Position numbers and translations under genes: made by a program
Notes under the pieces: model-generated
The model's database searches: none
Seen by the model: only the letters and a program-made list of their open reading frames with translations
What the model was told of the DNA's origin: nothing
In this document: piece after piece, positions 45,946 to 53,012 of the stretch
Layout: each line of letters starts with the position of its first letter
Position numbering within the stretch: position 1 is the first letter of the stretch
Assembly: GCA_038320345.1 (NCBI GenBank)
Contig: JBBQED010000004.1
Coordinates: 1 to 64,000, forward strand
DNA from: JBBQED01 sp038320345
GTDB lineage: Bacteria > Bacteroidota > Bacteroidia > AKYH767-A > OLB10
Length of the DNA stretch: 64,000 nt
Direction: 5' to 3'

Positions 45946-46503
45946 ATGGACACTGTTCATTTAGATCATAAACTTTTGGGAATTTTAAGTAATTTATTCA
46001 GCGCTTTAAAAAATGAAAGCAAAATGAATAATGAAGATAAAACAGCTTTAGCATCTCTGATTGCAAATAACTCCTTTCACATATTACTTGTTGATGATGA
46101 TGAAGATGACCGAGATATTTTTAAAGAAGCTATCGAGGAAATCGCGCCATCTGTAAAAATAACCACTGCTACAAATGGAGTAGAAATGTTTCTTATGCTC
46201 GAAAAATTAAACAATGATTTACCAGATTTAATTTTTCTTGATTTAAATATGCCTTGCAAAAATGGTTTTGAATGTTTAGAAGAATTAAAATCGGCTAAGG
46301 AATGGAAAGATGTTCCAGTATTTATTTATTCCACAACATCGAACCCAGAACAAATAAATCGCACTTATCATAATGGGGCTAACCTGTACATTCAAAAGCC
46401 TGATTCTTATCCTGGAATTAAGAATATTCTAAAAAAAATCTTGGAATTTGACTTCGAAGATCTTTTTCTTCAACCCGAACGAGAAAATTTTGTTTTTAAA
46501 TAA
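45946..46503 (+). CDS. Single-domain response regulator
   Basis: A 185-residue protein with a CheY-like receiver domain (about 44-175): acidic pocket LLVDDDEDD, phosphoacceptor D99 in FLDLNMPCKNG, a Thr/Ser switch (YSTTS) and a lysine in IQKPD. The first ~40 residues are an extra helical segment. There is no output domain. Receivers with this sequence style resemble the Rcp1-like group that works with PAS or phytochrome kinases, and the adjoining ETR1-like kinase is the obvious partner. Downstream signalling is unknown. Confidence 0.88.
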   Translation: MDTVHLDHKLLGILSNLFSALKNESKMNNEDKTALASLIANNSFHILLVDDDEDDRDIFKEAIEEIAPSVKITTATNGVEMFLMLEKLNNDLPDLIFLDLNMPCKNGFECLEELKSAKEWKDVPVFIYSTTSNPEQINRTYHNGANLYIQKPDSYPGIKNILKKILEFDFEDLFLQPERENFVFK

Positions 46504-46596
46504 AATAGTGAACTTTTAATACCTTCTGCCTTTAGAATTGGAAGTTAAAGTAGTTCCTGTAAGTGTTGGCTTATCATCCGGTTAATGTTTTCCGTC

Positions 46597-46613
46597 ACCA
46601 TAAAGCTTATGGT
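46597..46613. repeat. Short inverted repeat between convergent genes
   Basis: ACCATAA, a 3-base spacer, then TTATGGT: a perfect 7-bp inverted repeat between the response regulator and the convergent HELSH gene. There is no T-tract, so a terminator role is doubtful. Confidence 0.35.
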
Positions 46614-46643
46614 TACAACAATCTATTTATTTCGCGATAGTAC

Positions 46644-47351
46644 CTATTTCTTTTGGTAAAGCGGATGATTTGCTAATATCTTTTCGATAGTTCCTGGATT
46701 CATATACCTTTCGTCTTCGGTATTGAGTGACAAAGTTTCGGCTCCTTTCCAACTTGAACTTTTTAAATTTTCGCGTACGTTAATACTCCATGCTAAAAGT
46801 TGATAACCAAGACCATGATCAATGCAACGTCTGTCGGTATTAAATTCAAAATGGTCCACATAATTTTTGGATAAATGTCCGAATACCACTTTACACATCC
46901 CACCAAACCCTTTCTTTGCAAAATCCGATACGTGGCTTAATTCATGACCTAAAACTCCTATCTGAGCATTGTAATTTAAGTTCTTTAGAAGGATGGTATC
47001 TAAAAATGCCCTACTCTTGTTACTGATGGTAATGATGTAGGTTCTCTTTTTTGCAGAGCGGAGCATTCCACCATAGGATGGTCGAGTAGCAAGTGGAGTA
47101 GTTTTATGTTTGATTCTGAATTTAATTTTCACATCTTTCAATTCAGGATAATAAGACAGCGCAATCAATGTTTGCTTTTCAAATGTTGCAGGCAATATCT
47201 TGTTCTTACCACAATTCTTCTCCAAATCAGAAAAACTATTATGACTCAAACTATCTGGATGGAATTTTTTCTCGATGGTTTGGGCTTGTGAAAGATTTAT
47301 TGCAAAACTTAAAATGCCAAAAAGCAACAAACACAACTTACTCCTCTCCAT
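46644..47351 (-). CDS. Secreted protein with HELSH zinc-protease-like motif
   Basis: A 235-residue exported protein of unknown family. The start at 47351 is chosen because MERSKLCLLLFGILSFAINLSQ forms a signal peptide; the longer frame adds 33 polar residues. GHELSHVSDF (HExxH type) lies near residue 135 of the mature numbering, after a strand containing YIITISNKS, and it could bind zinc. A second metal ligand may be the histidine or aspartate around HFEFNTDRRCIDHGLG, which resembles the third-ligand region of some metallopeptidases. No propeptide or sorting tail is seen. Protease activity is inference. A small T9SS protein gene lies 17 bp beyond the longest frame's start. Confidence 0.6.
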   Translation of the reverse strand: MERSKLCLLLFGILSFAINLSQAQTIEKKFHPDSLSHNSFSDLEKNCGKNKILPATFEKQTLIALSYYPELKDVKIKFRIKHKTTPLATRPSYGGMLRSAKKRTYIITISNKSRAFLDTILLKNLNYNAQIGVLGHELSHVSDFAKKGFGGMCKVVFGHLSKNYVDHFEFNTDRRCIDHGLGYQLLAWSINVRENLKSSSWKGAETLSLNTEDERYMNPGTIEKILANHPLYQKK

Positions 47352-47467
47352 GAACTCTTTAATCCGATTATTCTTCTTAGTAAAAATTACCGCCATCTTC
47401 TGTACCAAAAAATGATTACTAGGTTTAGGTTCCATCATAAGAAAATGCACTTAACTGTTTTAAAATA

Positions 47468-48082
47468 TTAATGCTGCACAACAATTTTTCCCTGTGCCAT
47501 TGGTGCTCCACCTTCTGTACCAATCGTAAAAAAGTAAATCCCTGATTGCAAATTTTCAGTACTCACTTCAAAAAAATTTTCTTTGGTGGCCAGTGAAAAA
47601 ATATTTTGCCCATGAAGATTATAAATAATGAGTTGAGATAAAATATTTATATTGTTGTCAAAATAAATCTTTGCATAATCAGCAATAGGATTGGGGCGAA
47701 CTTGAAATCCATTTTCTATCGCAATGATCTCAATGGATAACACTTCGGAAGGTCCGGTATTGCCAAGTTCGAGGCGGTAATAATTGGTTTTATTCTTTAC
47801 CGGATTTTTGTCTGTAAAATCGAAATTCTGTGGAGTAGAGATATTGCCACAAACTCCTGGAATATCATGAATCTGTGTGAATTCTAAACTATCTGTAGAA
47901 CGCCAAATCTGTATTCCGTTACAATTGCTACCTGCAATGATTTGCCAATTTAGATAAACGTTCCCCCTATTTTCATACAAACTAAAATCACCGATGATAG
48001 GGCTGATTTGCGAAAATGAAACGGTTGTCCCGAAAAAGAAAGAGCATATAAGGAAGAGTTTTGTAAAGCGGTCTTTTTTCAT
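47468..48082 (-). CDS. Small T9SS-secreted protein with Fn3-like domain
   Basis: A 204-residue exported protein. The signal peptide ends near TVSFSQ. A single beta domain (about 25-110, with LYENRGNVYLNWQIIAGSNCNGIQIWRS-type strands split over the FN3-like fold) follows. A type A T9SS sorting tail occupies the last ~80 residues (FQVRPNPIADYAK... GKIVVQH). It has no catalytic motif and is shorter than most T9SS cargo. It is followed by the HELSH gene on the same strand and the two may share a transcript. Confidence 0.8.
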   Translation of the reverse strand: MKKDRFTKLFLICSFFFGTTVSFSQISPIIGDFSLYENRGNVYLNWQIIAGSNCNGIQIWRSTDSLEFTQIHDIPGVCGNISTPQNFDFTDKNPVKNKTNYYRLELGNTGPSEVLSIEIIAIENGFQVRPNPIADYAKIYFDNNINILSQLIIYNLHGQNIFSLATKENFFEVSTENLQSGIYFFTIGTEGGAPMAQGKIVVQH

Positions 48083-48415
48083 TGGCCTAACCTAAAAAAT
48101 TGCAACATCTCTAAATTTTTAAAAGAAATTCTAATTTTTATACAGAATAACAATATTCGCCATCGAACATTCATGAACTGCAAAGCACATCACAACTATA
48201 AAGATCAACGTATTTTTCGCTTCACTATTATACTTCAATTCGACTAATTTATGGAGTACGGTAATACATAGGTATTATCCTGATGTATTTTTCGCATTAA
48301 TTTGCCTCCACTCTAATTTACGCAAAAACCCCAACCAAAGGTTAGGGTTTCTTCCCGTTAGGGCTGTTCATAAGTAATTTTCCTGTTTTCCCAGAAAAAA
48401 GGACTGTATTTTTCT
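48083..48415. other. Intergenic stretch with one terminator
   Basis: A 333-bp gap between the T9SS gene and the DUF2795 gene. No reading frame of coding character is seen. Its only recognised element is the hairpin at 48326-48350; the rest is plain AT-rich sequence. Confidence 0.5.
48326..48350 (-). terminator. Intrinsic terminator of the DUF2795 gene
   Basis: On the minus strand an 11-bp stem (AAACCCTAACC / GGTTGGGGTTT with one T-G wobble) and a 3-base loop, followed by TTG-type T residues. It lies 66 bp after the stop. Confidence 0.75.
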
Positions 48416-48637
48416 CTAATACTCGTCTTCATTAAAGAAAAAGTCATCCTTAGTAGGATAATCTGGCCAGATCTCTTCGATTGTTTCATAAGGTTCTCCC
48501 TCATCTTCCAGCTCTTGAAGGTTTTCAATCACTTCCATCGGAGCACCAGATCGGATAGCGTAATCAATAAGCTCATCCTTAGTAGCCGGCCATGGGGCGT
48601 CTTCTAGGTGTGATGCAAGCTCTAAGGTCCAATACAT
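48416..48637 (-). CDS. DUF2795 family small acidic protein
   Basis: A 73-residue protein (MYWTLELASHLEDAPWPATKDELIDYAIRSG... ) with an N-terminal DUF2795-type helical domain and a very acidic C-terminal tail (DEGEPYETIEEIWPDYPTKDDFFF). Such small proteins are common in Bacteroidota and other phyla. Function unknown. It sits between a T9SS gene and the cobalamin adenosyltransferase gene, with its own terminator. No -7 box was recognised. Confidence 0.85.
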   Translation of the reverse strand: MYWTLELASHLEDAPWPATKDELIDYAIRSGAPMEVIENLQELEDEGEPYETIEEIWPDYPTKDDFFFNEDEY

Positions 48638-48764
48638 GGTATAGTATTTAATAATTGTTATTCAACGTGTTAAGCAAAACTTTGTTTCACTCCCTCCGGT
48701 TAAGAGGGCTGCAAAAGTAATAAAATAAAATTCAGATAAAACAAATTGTGTTTCCTTGATTTTT

Positions 48765-49313
48765 TCACATTCTGGGTGTCCAAGGTTGTTCCTGTACATT
48801 CAACAATTGAGCATAGAAGCGAGAGAGGGTAAATAAGTAATCAGAAAGTCGGTTGAGATACACCGTTATCATAGGATCTATGCTATTGGCTTCAGAAAGC
48901 AATACCACGAGTCGCTCTGCCCTACGGCAAACACATCGTGCTAAATGGGTATATGATACTGCAGGATGTCCTCCAGGAAGGATAAAAGACTTCAATTCGG
49001 GCAAGACTGCTGTCATGCGGTCAATTTCCGTTTCTAGCAGCCGAATATCCTCCACTTCGAGTTCAGGAAGTTTCATCCTACTCTTTTCAGGATCACTTGC
49101 CAGCAGACTTCCAATCGTAAACAAGCGATCTTGAATCCCAAGAATGATCGTTACAGAGGCATCGTCCACCTTTTGATCTCTCACTAAGCCTATCCATGAA
49201 TTCAACTCGTCCACAGTTCCATAGGCCTCAATCCGATCATGGTATTTGGGTACACGAGTACCGCCGATCAAAGAGGTCTGGCCCAGATCTCCGGTCTTGG
49301 TATAAATCTTCAT
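48765..49313 (-). CDS. Cob(I)alamin adenosyltransferase, PduO type
   Basis: Transfers the 5'-deoxyadenosyl group of ATP to cob(I)alamin, giving adenosylcobalamin. The 182-residue helical-bundle protein has the ATP-binding N terminus IYTKTGDLGQTSLIGGTRVPKYH, then RIEAYGTVDELNSWIG, the central R/E element HLARCVCRRAERLVV and NRLSDYLFTLSR. These residues define the PduO family. Its ATG overlaps the stop of the LolD-like gene by four bases (ATGA), so they are co-translated. The window includes cobalamin-dependent QueG but no corrinoid biosynthesis genes, so a salvage role is plausible. Confidence 0.93.
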   Translation of the reverse strand: MKIYTKTGDLGQTSLIGGTRVPKYHDRIEAYGTVDELNSWIGLVRDQKVDDASVTIILGIQDRLFTIGSLLASDPEKSRMKLPELEVEDIRLLETEIDRMTAVLPELKSFILPGGHPAVSYTHLARCVCRRAERLVVLLSEANSIDPMITVYLNRLSDYLFTLSRFYAQLLNVQEQPWTPRM

Positions 49314-50032
49314 ACTGTTGCTATTTTAATCTGAGGAATCACAATATTCTCATTAGGGCCATCGGTCTCTACTAAACCATCTTTTAAGCGCACAATACGA
49401 TGAGCATGTCGAGCAATATCTTCTTCGTGCGTCACTAAAATCACAGTATTGCCCTTTTCATGAATCTCTTTAAAGAGGTACATAATTTCTTCTGATGTTT
49501 TTGAATCCAGGTTTCCGGTAGGTTCATCAGCCAAAATAATTGCTGGATTAGTCACCAAAGCCCTTGCAATCGCTACACGTTGACGTTGACCACCAGAAAG
49601 TTCATTAGGTCGGTGGGTCACACGATCACCAAGACCCACATCTTGAAGTGCTTTCAAGGCACGTTCTTCACGATCCTCCCTATTCACACCGGCATATACC
49701 AATGGCAGGGCTACATTATCGAGAGCAGTACTACGCGGTAGCAGGTTGAACGTCTGGAATACAAATCCAATCTGACGGTTCCGGATATCGGCTAATTCAT
49801 TATCCGTCATGCGGGCAACTGCAATTCCATTGAGAAAATATTCACCGCCGGAGGGCGTATCCAAACAGCCTAAAACATTCATTAGTGTCGACTTGCCAGA
49901 GCCAGAAGACCCCATGAGAGCTACGTATTCATTTTTCTTAATATCGATGGAGATCGATCGCAATGCATAAATGGTTTCGGTACCCACTTTATACATTCTG
50001 GAAATATTCTTTACGTTAATGATAGATTCCAC
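49310..50032 (-). CDS. ABC transporter ATP-binding protein, LolD/MacB-like
   Basis: A 240-residue ATPase. It has Walker A GSSGSGKST, the LolD/MacB-type Q-loop FVFQTFNLLPRSTALDNVALPL, signature LSGGQRQRVAIARAL, Walker B ILADEPTGNLDS and the D-loop. A GTG at 50032 (V of VESIINVKN) is taken as the start because a TACATTTG box lies between it and the ATG at 50074. The permease partner is not adjacent. Lipoprotein sorting or MacB-type efflux are both possible, so no gene symbol is given. It is coupled by ATGA overlap to the cobalamin adenosyltransferase. Confidence 0.9.
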   Translation of the reverse strand: MESIINVKNISRMYKVGTETIYALRSISIDIKKNEYVALMGSSGSGKSTLMNVLGCLDTPSGGEYFLNGIAVARMTDNELADIRNRQIGFVFQTFNLLPRSTALDNVALPLVYAGVNREDREERALKALQDVGLGDRVTHRPNELSGGQRQRVAIARALVTNPAIILADEPTGNLDSKTSEEIMYLFKEIHEKGNTVILVTHEEDIARHAHRIVRLKDGLVETDGPNENIVIPQIKIATV

Positions 50033-50050
50033 TGGTAATTTGTGTTTGCT

Positions 50051-50058
50051 CAAATGTA
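50051..50058 (-). promoter_or_regulatory. -7 box of the ABC ATPase gene
   Basis: Minus-strand TACATTTG, full TAnnTTTG match, 18 bp before the preferred GTG start and after the longer frame's ATG. Confidence 0.45.
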
Positions 50059-50172
50059 ATAATGAAAAGAACACCCTAATTGTTTTTGAGAAAGTGAGAT
50101 TAACGTTTCAACCAGTTAATTCTGCTATTTGAGCGTCTGAATACAATTTGTGATTACTTCTCAAGCTAAAGA

Positions 50173-51477
50173 TTACTTTAGATGAAGATGTGTTTTAGAA
50201 ATTGCATCACGGAGTTTTGGAGTAACATTACAATCTTTTGCAAATTTTTTCCATTCACTAACAGTATCATTTATTTCTTCGATAATCATTTTTGCTTTTT
50301 TACACTTAATGGATTCACCAATTTGAAGCAGGTCATCTTTTGTAATATCTTTTCTTTTATTATTTATACTTAATGCATGTTGACTCACCCAATCACTTCC
50401 GGGACGATATGCATGACAAACATCATAAGCCGGAGCTAACTCCCATTTTCCATCTTTTTTTAATTTAAAAGAAAAGTTTTTGGTATGATCATCACAATTA
50501 CGTGCAATCACATTAAACACCATTCGCTTAAACATTTGCTCGGCATCCTGATAATTTAATTTCAATTCTCGCATAGTCTGAAACAATTGTTCATAGCTAA
50601 AGCTGTTTACTAAATTGAAATCGAAATGTTTTAAGGCACAAAAAGTTTGTATATGATGTTTCATTTCTGCGCCTTTGCGATCGAATCGTTTGGTCATGAA
50701 ATGAGCTCTGTTATTTTCTTCCAATAATTTTGAAGGCATCATATCAATTCCACAAGTGATTGCCATATTATAATAAGCCATTTCCACACGACCATATCCA
50801 TTACTTGCTCCTAGTTGCACATCACTTACACCATCTAATTTTATCAACCAATGTTCATAGCCAGCCGGCGCTGATGATTGTCCTGATTTTACTTCACCTG
50901 TTTTTTCATTGTAAGCAATTACTGCTTTTGGTCGCGCTCCTCCTGCCGATGTTCCTATTCTTAAAATTTCCATCACTGCTGTTTTTGTATTCTTTTGCAG
51001 ATTAGCAGTTAAGGATTCTCTATGGCTGAGCATTTCTTGAGCTATGTTTACAAGACTATCTATTTCAACCGTGAAAATTTTATTGTTTTCTATTTTAGCT
51101 GGTGGCAGAAACTCTAATGCTCCCATTCCTCTGCTACCAATAAAGCAAAGCATTTCAACAGGATTCATACTGTCTTGTGCTCTACCTTGTTGAGCGAGCC
51201 AAACATTGATCAATTGATTCCCATATTTATCTGGTAATACATCTGCTAACAAACCGGGTAAACCTTTAAAGGTATCAAATTCAGCATTTTTATTTTTACG
51301 TAATTCCGGAAAAGTAAATATTTTTTTTGCTGAATTAATTGGCATTTTGAACGGCGACAAATCCAAGTTGAGTTTTTTGAATTTTGGATCATATTCGAAA
51401 TTTGCACGCCCTGACTTTTCATCCCAGGCAACTGCTCCAATTAATTCTCCCCAAATTTTTACTTCTGCGACATTCAT
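50173..51477 (-). CDS. hipA: HipA-family kinase toxin
   Basis: A 434-residue Ser/Thr kinase-like toxin. Known HipA proteins phosphorylate glutamyl-tRNA synthetase and induce a non-growing, drug-tolerant state. The N-terminal subdomain spans about 1-100, the Gly-rich ATP loop is GTSAGGARPKAV, the catalytic segment is RNCDDHTKNFSF (about 335-347), and the metal-binding Asp is in LAPAYDVCHA. The gene is the full-length single-chain form. It lies 20 bp after hipB on the same strand. The first residues MNVAEVKIWGE are typical. Whether its target matches that of the E. coli protein is unknown. Confidence 0.92.
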   Translation of the reverse strand: MNVAEVKIWGELIGAVAWDEKSGRANFEYDPKFKKLNLDLSPFKMPINSAKKIFTFPELRKNKNAEFDTFKGLPGLLADVLPDKYGNQLINVWLAQQGRAQDSMNPVEMLCFIGSRGMGALEFLPPAKIENNKIFTVEIDSLVNIAQEMLSHRESLTANLQKNTKTAVMEILRIGTSAGGARPKAVIAYNEKTGEVKSGQSSAPAGYEHWLIKLDGVSDVQLGASNGYGRVEMAYYNMAITCGIDMMPSKLLEENNRAHFMTKRFDRKGAEMKHHIQTFCALKHFDFNLVNSFSYEQLFQTMRELKLNYQDAEQMFKRMVFNVIARNCDDHTKNFSFKLKKDGKWELAPAYDVCHAYRPGSDWVSQHALSINNKRKDITKDDLLQIGESIKCKKAKMIIEEINDTVSEWKKFAKDCNVTPKLRDAISKTHLHLK

Positions 51478-51497
51478 ATTTCAACAAATTATTTCAA

Positions 51498-51824
51498 TTA
51501 ATTCGTCTTTGTTCTACTTGCTCTTTTGCGATTATACTTTTCCATTTTAGCCATTGCCAATGGACTCATAATTTGCTGAACCAAAAAAACTTCCATTACA
51601 TTCAGTTGTTCCAATACTCTTAAAACCTGAATCAAGGTGGCAATAGTTACTGTTTCGCCTCGCTCCAATAAACTCAATGTAGAACGACTGATACCGGCGG
51701 CTTCTGCAGTTTCCTCTTGTGTTTTATTTTGCTCCAGACGATGATGTTTAACAAAAGCACCTATTCGCGCAGCTAATGCACTATCACTCATGGATTCCCA
51801 ATTCATGTATGAATTATCCGTCAT
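51498..51824 (-). CDS. hipB: HipB-like antitoxin and repressor
   Basis: A 108-residue XRE-type protein. The helix-turn-helix lies near residues 20-70 (FVKHHRLEQNKTQEETAEAAGISRSTLSLLERGE). A C-terminal segment of about 35 residues rich in Lys/Arg ends the protein. HipB-type proteins bind DNA upstream of their operon and neutralise HipA. Here three 20-bp palindromes lie directly upstream. The operon is hipB-hipA. A start at 51824 includes an N-terminal MTDNSYMNWESMSD leader; an internal ATG is possible. Confidence 0.9.
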   Translation of the reverse strand: MTDNSYMNWESMSDSALAARIGAFVKHHRLEQNKTQEETAEAAGISRSTLSLLERGETVTIATLIQVLRVLEQLNVMEVFLVQQIMSPLAMAKMEKYNRKRASRTKTN

Positions 51825-51845
51825 AAAGTAGAGTATTTAAAGTTA

Positions 51846-51865
51846 GTGAATGAATACTCATACAA
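51846..51865. promoter_or_regulatory. hip operator O1
   Basis: GTGAATGA, 4-base spacer, TCATACAA: imperfect 8-4-8 inverted repeat. It overlaps the three outermost bases of the hip -7 box and the likely transcription start. Confidence 0.65.
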
Positions 51866-51893
51866 AATTAAGGAGTTATTTAGAGAAAAGCAA
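51863..51893 (-). promoter_or_regulatory. hipBA promoter
   Basis: On the minus strand TTG (-33, 51891-51893), 20 bp spacer, then TAATTTTG (-7, 51863-51870), matching the Bacteroidota consensus in both boxes. It lies 39 bp upstream of the hipB ATG. Its -7 end is covered by operator O1 and its -33 side abuts operator O2. Confidence 0.72.
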
Positions 51894-51896
51894 ACT

Positions 51897-51916
51897 TTGT
51901 ATGAATAATCATACAA
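51897..51916. promoter_or_regulatory. hip operator O2
   Basis: TTGTATGA, ATAA, TCATACAA: a perfect 8-4-8 inverted repeat, just upstream of the hip -33 box. It is the best-formed of the three sites. Confidence 0.72.
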
Positions 51917-51937
51917 AAGCAATCATTTTCACTAATA

Positions 51938-51957
51938 GTGAATGATTTATCATACAT
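51938..51957. promoter_or_regulatory. hip operator O3
   Basis: GTGAATGA, TTTA, TCATACAT: the same 8-4-8 layout as O1 and O2, lying 41 bp further upstream than O2. It is between the higBA 3' end and the hip promoter. Confidence 0.6.
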
Positions 51958-52018
51958 CATCTTTCTTAAATGAGTAATTGTAAACTCTTGAGAATATTTA
52001 AGTGTTAAAGACTACACA

Positions 52019-52351
52019 CTAAGATGCAATTCTAACCTTTTGATTTTTCAACTCAATATGGAAACTAATTTTAGCTTTTAAAGCAGTAAACACACGCAGG
52101 ATGGTATCCATAGTGACATTGGTAGCATTGTTTTCCAACTTTGATATTTGTGCTTTTTGGACGCCTATTAGTTTTCCAAGTTGATCTTGGGTTAAGTTAC
52201 GTTCTAATCTCACCTGTTTGATCATATCCCCAAGCAATTCCATTTGCAAATCTTGCTCATACTTTTCACGCTTGATCGTGCCACTTTTGCCAATGAATTC
52301 ATCTTTCACTTGATCCATTGTGTATAGTTTCATTTTAATTTTAGCTGCCAT
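52019..52351 (-). CDS. higA: HigA-like XRE-family antitoxin
   Basis: A 110-residue DNA-binding protein. The XRE helix-turn-helix spans about 45-95 (LGDMIKQVRLERNLTQDQLGKLIGVQKAQISKLENNATNVTMDTILRV). The N-terminal ~40 residues are a helical extension and the C terminus has a short beta strand (KISFHIELKNQKVR). The toxin gene precedes it by four bases, the order found in HigBA modules. Predicted role: toxin neutralisation and repression of the shared promoter. No separate promoter was found between the two genes. Confidence 0.85.
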   Translation of the reverse strand: MAAKIKMKLYTMDQVKDEFIGKSGTIKREKYEQDLQMELLGDMIKQVRLERNLTQDQLGKLIGVQKAQISKLENNATNVTMDTILRVFTALKAKISFHIELKNQKVRIAS

Positions 52352-52355
52352 GATT

Positions 52356-52706
52356 TTATTTTTTTAACTTATAATACAATTGCCTTAGTCTTTCAGCCTT
52401 TACAATTTCTTTATCTGGAGGTTTGTCTGTTTTTTTGACAATCCCATGCGTTGAAATCACTAGTGTGCTTCTTTTATCCGAGTTGTCCCAAAAAGCAAAT
52501 AGCCGATAATAAGTACTGTTATACAAAGTTCGGAACTCCCATATTTCATCCTGCAACTTTTTAAAGAGCACTTTGTCATTATAGTGCCTGGCCTTATCAA
52601 TATTGTAAAGAATTTTATTTCGAGATTTCTCATCAAGTTCAGCAAGGAACTCATGGACTTCCTCCATGAATAAAACATCAAATTTAGGCTTATACAATGT
52701 TTCCAT
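52356..52706 (-). CDS. higB: RelE/HigB-family toxin
   Basis: A 116-residue type II toxin of the RelE/ParE superfamily, expected to be a ribosome-dependent mRNA interferase. The N terminus contains VHEFLAELDEKSRNKILYNID, a strand pair EIWEFRTLYNSTYYRLFAFWD follows, and VISTHGIVKKTDKPPDKEIVKAE is the family's C-terminal GFxKKTxKtP-type block. The start at 52706 is chosen because a full promoter lies directly before it and overlaps the longer frame. It leads the higB-higA operon. Confidence 0.88.
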   Translation of the reverse strand: METLYKPKFDVLFMEEVHEFLAELDEKSRNKILYNIDKARHYNDKVLFKKLQDEIWEFRTLYNSTYYRLFAFWDNSDKRSTLVISTHGIVKKTDKPPDKEIVKAERLRQLYYKLKK

Positions 52707-52707
52707 A

Positions 52708-52738
52708 CAAAGATACAATAAAAACGTTAATTTAGCAA
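52708..52738 (-). promoter_or_regulatory. higBA promoter
   Basis: On the minus strand TTG (-33, 52736-52738), a 20-bp spacer, and TATCTTTG (-7, 52708-52715), the full consensus. The box ends one base before the toxin ATG, so the transcript is expected to begin at or near the start codon. Confidence 0.75.
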
Positions 52739-52742
52739 GTAA

Positions 52743-52762
52743 AGTTTCTCTAAAAGGAAACT
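52743..52762. promoter_or_regulatory. Inverted repeat upstream of higB (candidate operator)
   Basis: AGTTTC, 8-base spacer, GAAACT: a 6-8-6 inverted repeat, five bases upstream of the -33 TTG. Its position suits binding by HigA, but the arms are short. Confidence 0.45.
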
Positions 52763-53012
52763 ATTTTTTATTAGATTTTAGCCTACAGGATCAGCCAATT
52801 AGCTGTAACTCCAAAAGGAAGTAACTTTGTCTTTTATGTACAACACCTTCAATGTTGCCGAATCTTAACACTCAGTTGCAATTAAATCTTAACAATCGTG
52901 TTAGAGACAATAACTAGGCAACAATTAAAAAGATTACCGATTAAAGACTATAGTTTTTGACATTACTCAACAAACCTATACAATAAAAAACCTATAATCC
53001 GAATACAAATAT

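Noticed and set aside
46597..46613. ACCATAA/TTATGGT palindrome as a terminator between convergent genes
   Set aside because: No T-tract follows on either strand and the arms are AT-rich, so termination is unlikely; listed only as a short repeat.
49310..50074. Naming the ABC ATPase lolD
   Set aside because: LolD and MacB ATPases cannot be told apart by these motifs, and no permease gene is adjacent.
52866..52903. TAACAC ... GTGTTA inverted arms and the repeated AATCTTAACA in the gap upstream of higB
   Set aside because: The arms are short, 26 bp apart and far upstream of the promoter; could easily be chance in AT-rich DNA.
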